7,351 nt of DNA from Actinomycetes bacterium. Lineage in GTDB: Bacteria > Actinomycetota > Acidimicrobiia > Acidimicrobiales > Acidimicrobiaceae. Where the stretch lies: positions 1 to 7,351 of the forward strand of contig JAKASN010000087.1 of NCBI GenBank assembly GCA_021819025.1, read 5' to 3'. Shown here piece by piece: positions 1 through 5,900 of this stretch. The translations under genes and the position numbers were made by a program. The notes under the pieces are model-generated. The model made no database searches, was not told where the DNA came from, and saw only the letters and a list, made by a program, of their open reading frames with translations. Position 1 is the stretch's first letter, and each line of letters begins with the position of its first letter.

Positions 1-5
1 TTTAT

Positions 6-55
6 ATAACGAGATAACGCGGCCAATTGTCATGGCCAATTGCCCCGATAATATC
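6..55. repeat. Cluster of short direct repeats and palindromes
   Basis: ATAACG occurs at 6-11 and 14-19. GGCCAATTG occurs at 21-29 and again at 34-42, a period of 13 bases, and each copy contains the palindrome CAATTG. GATAATATC (47-55) is a palindrome around a central A. The density of such motifs in 50 AT-rich bases suggests a binding site for a regulator, replication or recombination protein. It could also be chance in low-complexity DNA. No gene is visible on its left side within the window, so the target cannot be named. Confidence 0.35.
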
Positions 56-86
56 ATGCAAATCCCTCCGCAACCAGAGTCAAACG

Positions 87-122
87 AACAAGTTCTAATA
101 TTTCTCAAACAAGTTAGAACTT
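87..122. repeat. Inverted repeat with nested 21-base-period direct repeat
   Basis: AAGTTCTAA (90-98) is the exact reverse complement of TTAGAACTT (114-122), giving a 9-base inverted repeat with a 15-base centre. The same segment carries a direct repeat, AACAAGTT, at 87-94 and 108-115, spaced 21 bases or about two helical turns. It does not look like a terminator: the arms are AT-rich, the loop is long and no T-run follows. A dimeric regulator site or a recombinase/element-end site fits better. The function is inferred only. Confidence 0.35.
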
Positions 123-429
123 TCCAACATTAAAACCATCAAATTGCAAGCACCTCCGCAGATAACGGAGCCAAAAGCGCCAATGTTTAATACCCCATGG
201 CTAGCAGCAAGCCGCAGCATAGCCTCTCGATGAAACTGGAGCAACGCAAGGCTGGGCGCTTACCGTATTTCCCGAAGCGTCAAGCAGTTCGCGTGTTTGA
301 CCATAACTGGTGATAGTACCCCTATGCACTAGCCAGTCTCCTTTGATTTAGCTCGCGGCGGGTCGCAGCGGTGTTCGTGGTGCATATATATCGGCAGCGG
401 AGAAATTGCACAGAGACGCTGTGATCTCC

Positions 430-436
430 AAAGGAG
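430..436 (+). promoter_or_regulatory. Ribosome-binding site fixing the start at 445
   Basis: AAAGGAG lies 8 bases before the ATG at 445. It supports this start over the in-frame upstream ATG at 406, which has no comparable site and would add 13 residues. Confidence 0.75.
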
Positions 437-444
437 CCGGAATC

Positions 445-993
445 ATGAGCGAACCGACAGTCTTGGCCGATATTGCCATTTACGACTGCCCGGAGGACGA
501 CCTCGATGCAGTGGCGCACATGCTGGTAGAGACCGGCTTCTCCATAACCTCTGTTGGGGAAGATGGAGTTGCGAAGGCGGATGAGCGCCTGGTGCTGGGC
601 CGCCGCTATTACTGCGACGAGTTCCGTTCGGGCGATGAGATCTTCGAGCGCCTCGCTGATCGCGGCGTAGTGGGCCTGTTTTGGAACAGCGCCGATTATC
701 TCTGGTCCCCCACCCTGGTCTACATCGCGCGAGGCGAGTGGCGCAAGCTGCCCTCAGAGATGTTCAAGCCGGTGCCCCTGGTTCCCGCACCTCTTGTGGA
801 GGCAGTCCTCGAAGATGGCTCGATGGACGCCTTTATGCAGCTTGATGAGGCAATGGGCGGGGACGTGCGCCGGATCGTAGAGATGGCGGCGGTGGCCTGT
901 GGCGACAGAGAGGTCGCGGCATTTGTGCGCGGCGTCGGCCTCAGCCACGATATCGCGCCAGCTCCGAGAAGCGGCCTGCGGGTGCGTTTCTGA
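445..993 (+). CDS. Acidic 182-residue protein of unknown function with a basic C-terminal tail
   Basis: I do not recognise this protein. The start at 445 is set by AAAGGAG eight bases upstream. By hand count it has about 32 Asp/Glu against about 18 Lys/Arg, so it is strongly acidic overall. No signal peptide or membrane segment is visible, so it is probably cytosolic. The N-terminal third looks like a compact alpha/beta fold (ADIAIYDCPEDDLDAVAHML, then a GFSITSVGEDG turn). The middle is aromatic-rich (VVGLFWNSADYLW). The last 12 residues (171-182) change character to an APAP stretch followed by a basic LRVRF ending, resembling the end of the large helicase on the other strand. Its codon use matches the helicase gene more than the toxin-antitoxin genes, so it probably belongs to the element backbone. 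A DNA-mimic or anti-restriction role is conceivable from its acidity, but nothing in the sequence demonstrates it. Confidence 0.85.
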   Translation: MSEPTVLADIAIYDCPEDDLDAVAHMLVETGFSITSVGEDGVAKADERLVLGRRYYCDEFRSGDEIFERLADRGVVGLFWNSADYLWSPTLVYIARGEWRKLPSEMFKPVPLVPAPLVEAVLEDGSMDAFMQLDEAMGGDVRRIVEMAAVACGDREVAAFVRGVGLSHDIAPAPRSGLRVRF

Positions 994-1089
994 CCGTCCC
1001 AGATTCCCAGATGCCGGGCGGACGGCCATTAGCATGGCGATAGCGGTGTTCCAGATGCTGTTTGGCAGCGTTACAGAACGGATAAAACG

Positions 1090-1266
1090 TTGAAAGTCGA
1101 AATCAAAGACAACAAGCTCTACATCGAGATCGATCTACAGGCACCCACGCCGTCGTCGTCTGGCAAGACCTTGGTGGTGGCCAGCACGCGCGGCAACACC
1201 GTCACCGGCGCAGTGATTGATGGCAAGCCCGTCACTATCGGGCTGAACGCCTATATCAAGCCGTAG
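1090..1266 (+). CDS. Conserved small protein of 58 residues, TTG start
   Basis: The open frame runs from a TTG codon to TAG and encodes 58 residues beginning (M)KVEIKDNKLYIEIDLQ. It has a central SSSGKTLVVAST segment and ends GKPVTIGLNAYIKP. I recognise this pattern as a widespread family of hypothetical small proteins of about 55-60 residues, which usually begin with Met-Lys at the same place, so the TTG start is consistent with the family. In the same frame there is a stop at 1030-1032 and no ATG or GTG between it and the TTG. A weak GGA (1080-1082) lies seven bases before the start. The SGKT stretch is not a Walker A motif, because the glycine-rich spacing is absent. The alternating hydrophobic pattern suggests a small beta-rich fold. 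The function is unknown. It follows the 182-residue gene by 96 bases on the same strand and could share a transcript. Its frame starts in a TTGA overlap with a TGA in another frame. Confidence 0.75.
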   Translation: MKVEIKDNKLYIEIDLQAPTPSSSGKTLVVASTRGNTVTGAVIDGKPVTIGLNAYIKP

Positions 1267-1280
1267 ACTCCAGGTCTCAC

Positions 1281-1298
1281 TTACCTAGCGGTAACCGC
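1281..1298. repeat. Overlapping short palindromes after the small gene
   Basis: TTACC-TAGC-GGTAA (1281-1294) can form a 5-base-pair stem with a 4-base loop. It overlaps GCGGT-A-ACCGC (1288-1298), a perfect palindrome around one base. They lie 15 bases after the stop of the 58-residue gene. No T-run follows on either strand, so a standard intrinsic terminator is not supported. A protein-binding site or a weak RNA hairpin is possible. Confidence 0.25.
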
Positions 1299-1324
1299 GC
1301 CACCAATTTCAAGTTCCTGCACCA

Positions 1325-1372
<48 letters not shown>

Positions 1373-1375
1373 AGG

Positions 1376-2416
1376 TTACGTGCGTCGTCCGAAGCCGAGG
1401 CCGAAACCACCGATCATTTGCTGAGGTTGTTCAGCTAGCGAGAGTCCAGCGGCCACCGCCAAGAACTCTGTAGCTACCTTACGGAATGTTTGCGAAACCT
1501 CGTCAAACGATGGTTTTGACCCGTAAACGAGGTCATTTACAAAAACGGCGTAGTTTTTGCGGGCCTCTGCATCGCTTGCAAGAATGCCGAGTTCATCTCC
1601 CAAAACACCCAGAGGGCGCTCCTTGAAAACAGGAAACCTCTCACCGCCGTATTGTTGTATTTCTTGGGTAAGCGTCCCGGCGAAGATAGGGGCAGCCTTA
1701 CCGGTTACAGAGGGATTCGCGTCAACTATGCGGTGCACGTCGTAAAGGTGCCTTACAAGTCGCGGATCATACCGATGGGCCAGTTCCGGATTGGCCCTAT
1801 GTTCAGCCGTACGGCGAAGATACGAGATCACCTTATCGGACACGATATCAGGCAATGACACCATCGGGATTGGTTGCGCTGAGGACTGGTCCCCCACTTC
1901 GTGCCTTTCCAGAATGTTTTTTACTTCCCGGTATTCGATGCTGAATGGCCTATCCACGCCCATCAGTTCCACTTTTACGAACGGGCGTAATACAGTGCGG
2001 CTTGGCGCAAATGCTGAATCATAGACCACCGCAGCGCGGATGTAGCGATTACTATCCCTGCCGACAATCTCACCATCAATGTCGAACCCTGCTCCGCGCA
2101 AAGCTCGCCCCAGCTCCGCCTTCAGGCCCGACAGCGCCTTGGACTTGGAGTTCTTGGATGGAAAATCTGGCGCGACCACCCGGAAGTCCACGTCTTCGGA
2201 TATCCGCTCAATTATTCCCCAGCCCTGCGATAAGGAAGTGCCACCGGAAAATATAAGCTCGAAGCCGGAATCCCGGCCAACTTTTGCAACCTCAATCACC
2301 ACCTCTTTAACCATGACCTCTTTTTCTAGGATCACGGGTAGAAGAGGCTGTAAAGCGACGGATTGGCTACGCAGAACTTTTATGCCAATGAGCTGTTGTT
2401 GGCTAGGACCTCTCAT
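1376..2416 (-). CDS. AbiEii/AbiGii-type nucleotidyltransferase toxin (type IV toxin-antitoxin)
   Basis: This 346-residue protein has the layout of the AbiEii toxin family, DUF1814-type nucleotidyltransferases. GGTSLS (58-63) is motif I. SEDVDF (73-78) supplies the paired acidic residues, Asp75 and Asp77, that bind metal and nucleotide. SDKVISYLRR (193-202) has the conserved lysine region, and RHLYDVHRI (222-230) carries the later motif aspartate, Asp226. All key residues look intact. Family members transfer nucleotides to RNA, in studied homologues to tRNA ends, and so stop growth; the target of this one is not known. The start at 2416 is chosen because GGAGGAG sits six bases upstream; an earlier in-frame start at 2467 would lie deep in the antitoxin gene. 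The coding region overlaps the antitoxin by 14 bases, which is typical of translational coupling in AbiE operons. The C terminus is glycine-rich and basic (GGFGLGFGRRT) and lies next to the triplet repeat. Local GC is lower than in the helicase gene. Confidence 0.92.
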   Translation of the reverse strand: MRGPSQQQLIGIKVLRSQSVALQPLLPVILEKEVMVKEVVIEVAKVGRDSGFELIFSGGTSLSQGWGIIERISEDVDFRVVAPDFPSKNSKSKALSGLKAELGRALRGAGFDIDGEIVGRDSNRYIRAAVVYDSAFAPSRTVLRPFVKVELMGVDRPFSIEYREVKNILERHEVGDQSSAQPIPMVSLPDIVSDKVISYLRRTAEHRANPELAHRYDPRLVRHLYDVHRIVDANPSVTGKAAPIFAGTLTQEIQQYGGERFPVFKERPLGVLGDELGILASDAEARKNYAVFVNDLVYGSKPSFDEVSQTFRKVATEFLAVAAGLSLAEQPQQMIGGFGLGFGRRT

Positions 2417-2810
2417 ACTTGACTCCTCCACCGAAGAGCGTGCGCCGGATGCGGCTCTTTCCAACATCGATAATCGCGTAAGGAGGCACCTGGGTAGATC
2501 GCCCTTCGTTGTACTCTCTTACGAGCAGACCCGGCTTTGGATCCACGCCCATCTTTATTAGGAAGTCCTCGGCCACAGAAGAGTTGTCAAACCTCTGAAT
2601 CTTGTATCCGGCGTAAGGCTCATCGGTAAGAGTCCGAGACGGCGTGTAGACCCCATACCCCGCGCGGTAGAGAGTCTCGTCCTCCAATAGTTTCCGAAGC
2701 GCGTAGGCAACCACCGACCGGCTTCCGAACCGTACAAACTCATTGGTGAGGAATGCGGCGTCCGGCGATGAAGCTATGTACTCTCGTATTCTCTCTTCTA
2801 CCGTAGCCAT
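2403..2810 (-). CDS. AbiEi/DUF6088-type antitoxin and autorepressor
   Basis: This 135-residue protein is encoded directly upstream of the toxin and ends inside it. The N-terminal ~60 residues form a winged-helix pattern typical of DUF6088/AbiEi antitoxins: an initial helix (VEERIREYI), FLTNEFVRFGSRSVVAYALR (20-39) as the helix-turn-helix, then a short hairpin ending GYGVYTPSR. The C-terminal part contains RSTQVP (104-109) and a beta-rich end (IDVGKSRIRRTLFGGG), as in the family. In characterised AbiE systems the antitoxin does not bind the toxin stably. It represses its own operon and counteracts toxicity, hence type IV. The ATG at 2810 is preceded eight bases earlier by GAGG. A TTG at 2861 would add 17 residues but falls immediately after the TATAAT box, making it unlikely to be on the transcript with a usable ribosome site. 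Confidence 0.87.
   Translation of the reverse strand: MATVEERIREYIASSPDAAFLTNEFVRFGSRSVVAYALRKLLEDETLYRAGYGVYTPSRTLTDEPYAGYKIQRFDNSSVAEDFLIKMGVDPKPGLLVREYNEGRSTQVPPYAIIDVGKSRIRRTLFGGGVKYERS
2423..2429 (-). promoter_or_regulatory. Strong ribosome-binding site for the toxin gene
   Basis: GGAGGAG on the minus strand is six bases before the toxin ATG at 2416 and lies inside the antitoxin coding sequence. It decides the toxin start and implies that the toxin is translated from the same message as the antitoxin. Confidence 0.8.
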
Positions 2811-2860
2811 CGCCGCTACCTCATTCCGTGTTCCGTGTAAAGATCGTTCTAACAATTTCA

Positions 2861-2889
2861 ATTATAGTAACTCACATGTACGATATGTG
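2861..2889 (-). promoter_or_regulatory. Probable promoter of the toxin-antitoxin operon
   Basis: A perfect TATAAT lies at 2866-2861 on the minus strand, about 50 bases before the antitoxin ATG. The position 17 bases upstream reads CACATA, a poor -35 box, so the promoter may be weak, activator-dependent or use another sigma factor. It lies in the 109-base spacer after the helicase stop, which suggests the pair can be transcribed independently of the helicase. Confidence 0.55.
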
Positions 2890-2900
2890 CTGTTCATGTA
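2875..2900 (-). promoter_or_regulatory. Candidate operator: paired TACATG motifs
   Basis: TACATG occurs on the minus strand at 2900-2895 and 2880-2875, exactly 20 bases apart (about two helical turns). The second copy is part of the palindromic ACATGT. The motifs straddle the expected -35 region of the TATAAT promoter, the right place for repression by the antitoxin. AbiEi proteins are known to repress their own promoters through repeated sites. Assignment to this protein is inference. Confidence 0.35.
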
Positions 2901-2919
2901 TGCCGGTCCTAGTGCGGCC

Positions 2920-5900
2920 TCACACCCTCAGTCGCGGCGCGGGACTTGGTGCGGGGGCCAGGTTTTGGCCCAACTCCCCCATCACCGAGGCGGCGATTCG
3001 ATAGTCCTCGTTGGCCGTGTCGCTCCCGGCGCTCACATCGCACTCTTCATCGGGCTCGATGAGGTAGGGGTCGTCCTCAGAGAGAAGCTCCTTGACGAGA
3101 TCCTCCTCTTCCTGGGCGGTGGCGGACAAGATGTTCTCGATTGATATCTGCTCGCGGCGCAGATCCTGTAGCGCTGCCGCCTCGGGGAATGCCGGGCTGG
3201 CCAAGATGGAGTCGTAGTAGGCGATCCGATCGTGCAGCTTGTCGATCTCGCGCGAGGTGACTTGGGCGCGGGGGCCCATGCTGGCCGCTTCATTGAAGAT
3301 GCGGCGCACGATCCTGGCTGTCCCGTCGCGTACAGAGCGGTACTCGATCTTGATCTGGGATCCTGCCGGGTTCACGCCTGGCTCGGCTTCGGGGATGCTG
3401 AGATAAGCGGCCCAGTGCGCTTCGGAGATCGCGGTGCCGAACTGGTACTGCATTCCTACCAGCAGTCCGTCTATCTCGAGGCGGATCGGGGTCGTGGAAT
3501 ACTGGTTCTCGACCGCGAGGACTTGGGCGATCTCTTTGTTGATCTCGGGGATAGTGCCGGTGCAAGAGGCGATCTCCTTGGATTCGGCGCGGGTCCAGCC
3601 TTTGGAGATGGTAGCAGTGTAGACCTGCTTGGCGGCCTTGGCATCGCTGGCGTCTGCGGCGTCAGTCGTTTCAGAGGTTTCCCCATGGTAGGCGACGTGC
3701 TCAGCCCACCGCGCAGCGATTGCAAGCTGGGCGATTCGGCGATCCGAGAGGCGTGCGATCTCCTCTTCTGCATGCATCCGGCCATTCTTGCCTCGGGCGA
3801 GATTGGCCTGGAATGTTCTCTGGCGGCGTTCCAGTTTCATGATCTTGGCATCGAGCTCGGCTTTGCGGATGTGCAGCGGATTGCCGGTGGCGAGAGCCTT
3901 CACCTGGGCGTAGGAGATGGCGTCGGTGCTCTCGTCCTCGATCTCGCGCAGCGCGAGGTTGCCGCTGGCGAGCACCTGGTCGATGAAGGTCTTCTTGCGG
4001 GCGAGGGTCTGCCAGGAGAAGACATCGAATGATCCTTCGTTGGCATAGACCAGCACCTCGACCTGGCGGTTCTGGTTGCCCTGGCGTACCACCCTGCCAT
4101 TGCGCTGGGTGAGCTCGTCGGGGCGCCAAGGGGCGTCGAGGTGATGGACTGCGATGGCGCGGTCCTGGACATTCACCCCGGTGCCCATCTTGGCGGTGGA
4201 GCCCACCAGTACGCTGATGGCGCCGGAGCGCGCCGCCTGGAAGAGGCGGTGGCGGTCCTCGTCGCTCTTGGCCTCGTGGATGAAGCGGATCGAGCGGGGG
4301 TCCATGCCGAGGCTGACAAGTTCGTCGCGCAGCGCCTCATAGACGTTCCAGCCGCCAGCATCGCTGTTGGGGGTGGACTGGTCGCAGAAGACCAGCTGCA
4401 GCGACCCGGTCCTCGGATGCGTGTTGCCTTCGCTGTCGGCGTAGAAACGTCCCCGGTGGGAGCGGTAGCGGGCATGGATCTCTCGGGATGCCACCTTCAC
4501 CTTGGAGTTTTCCGCTTCGGCGTAGCGGCGCCCGACGATGCGGAGATCCAGCGCCGCCTTGCGCCCGTCGGAAGTGATCTTCAAGAAGTTGTCGTCGGCC
4601 GGCTCGACGAGGCGGGCTTTTACCGCCTTGGCCCGCTCTCCGAGCGCCAGGGTGAAGCGCGCCAGCGACTCGTCGTGGGGAATGGTGATAGTGGTGATTC
4701 CCCCGCCTCGGACTTCGGGGGTGGGGATCTTCATCTCTTCGGGGGCGAGGTAGTCCACGAACTCTGAGAACATCGCATGCAGCTCGGGCAAGTTGCGGAA
4801 CTTGGCGATGCGCTCTTTCATGCGGTACTCGGTACCCGCGGGGCTGAGCTCCATCACGCTCGCCTTCTCGGTGAAAGTGGCCGCGAAGTCGTCGAAGTGG
4901 CGGATTTGCGCATTGGCGAGCACTTCGGGTGCGAGATAGCGCATCATCACGTAGGCCTCGGTGGGCGAGTTGGCGATTGGTGTGGCGGTGGCGAAGGTGG
5001 CGATCCTCGGCGCAGACTCGGCTTGTTTGGCGCTGCGGAGATAGTGGAGCTTCATCTCCAGGTCGGTGGCGCGCTGAGAACCCGCGATGGCGAGCTCCCT
5101 GGAGGAGGAGAGGGTGGCGAGGTTCTTATAGAGGTGCGCTTCGTCAACGAAGAGGTAGTCGACGCCCATCGCGTCAAAGGTGTAGGAGTCGTCGCGCTGG
5201 ATGGATTCCATCCGAGCCTTGAGCTTGGCGAGCTCTCTGGCGACTTTCTTTTCCGTGGCCTTGACGGTGGCATCGGTGCTGCCGCCATATCTGGCCAATG
5301 CGATCTCGAGCTCGATGTGGCGCTCCATGAGAAAGGCCCGCTCGGCTTGCACCGAGAGCGGGATGCGGCCGAAGGAGCTGTGGCTGATGACCACGGCATC
5401 CCAGAACTCGCTGGCGCACTTGGAGACGAATTCGGCTCGCGACGCGGGACTCACCTCGTCTTTGTCGGCGACGAGGATCTTGGCGTTGGGATAGAGCTGG
5501 AGGTACTCGCGGGAGAACTGCTCGAGCATGTGGTTGGGCACCGCGTAGAGGGGCTTTGCGATCTTGCCGGAGCGGCGCAGGATCTGCCCGGCGATTACCA
5601 TCTCGGCGGTCTTGCCCGCCCCGACGGGATGGGCGGCGAGCGCAGTCGGAGAGTGCAGGATGCGCTCCACCATCTGGCGCTGGTGAAGATGCGGGACAAA
5701 GGAGCGGGCGAGGCTATCGAGTTGCAGGTGCTCACCGCTATAGGTGCGCGCTACGATTGCGTTGAAGCGCTCGTTGTAGGTGCGGGACACCTCATCGGCG
5801 AGTTTGGGATCGGCGACTATGACCTCGAGCATCTTGTCCTGGAGGAGATCGGCCTTGTCGCGGGCCTGGGCGGTGAGCTCTGGGTCGATGACCATCTTGT

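Larger units (their letters stand above)
1..444. other. Gene-poor, repeat-bearing leader region
   Basis: No convincing gene is visible in this stretch. The first ~190 bases are clearly AT-richer than the rest of the window; bases 61-120 count 23 G+C of 60. This part holds several short repeats, listed separately. The part from about 190 to 444 has more ordinary composition. It contains one short unsupported open frame (197-313, 38 codons, start ATG, lysine/arginine-rich, no Shine-Dalgarno sequence), which I do not call as a gene. No clear sigma-70 promoter for the gene at 445 could be assigned: TATATA occurs near 385-390, but no good -35 box lies at the right distance. The stretch may be a regulatory region, an element boundary or decayed DNA. 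Confidence 0.6.

Noticed and set aside
154..170. CTCCG/CGGAG small stem
   Set aside because: Five base pairs with a seven-base loop and no neighbouring context; too short to distinguish from chance.
197..313. Short plus-strand frame of 38 codons starting ATGGCTAGC
   Set aside because: No Shine-Dalgarno sequence, no recognisable homology and a length expected by chance. It is basic and could be a remnant, but there is no support for translation.
994..1025. CCGTCC (994-999) and GGACGG (1020-1025) as a terminator after the 182-residue gene
   Set aside because: Only six base pairs with a 20-base loop and no following T-run; not convincing as an intrinsic terminator.
2811..2861. N-terminal extension of the antitoxin from TTG at 2861
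   Set aside because: This start directly follows the TATAAT box and lacks a ribosome site, while ATG at 2810 has GAGG at good spacing and matches the family N terminus.
3232..4032. Plus-strand open frame of 266 codons opposite the helicase C-terminal region
   Set aside because: Same antisense effect; low-complexity composition, no ribosome site and no family motif.
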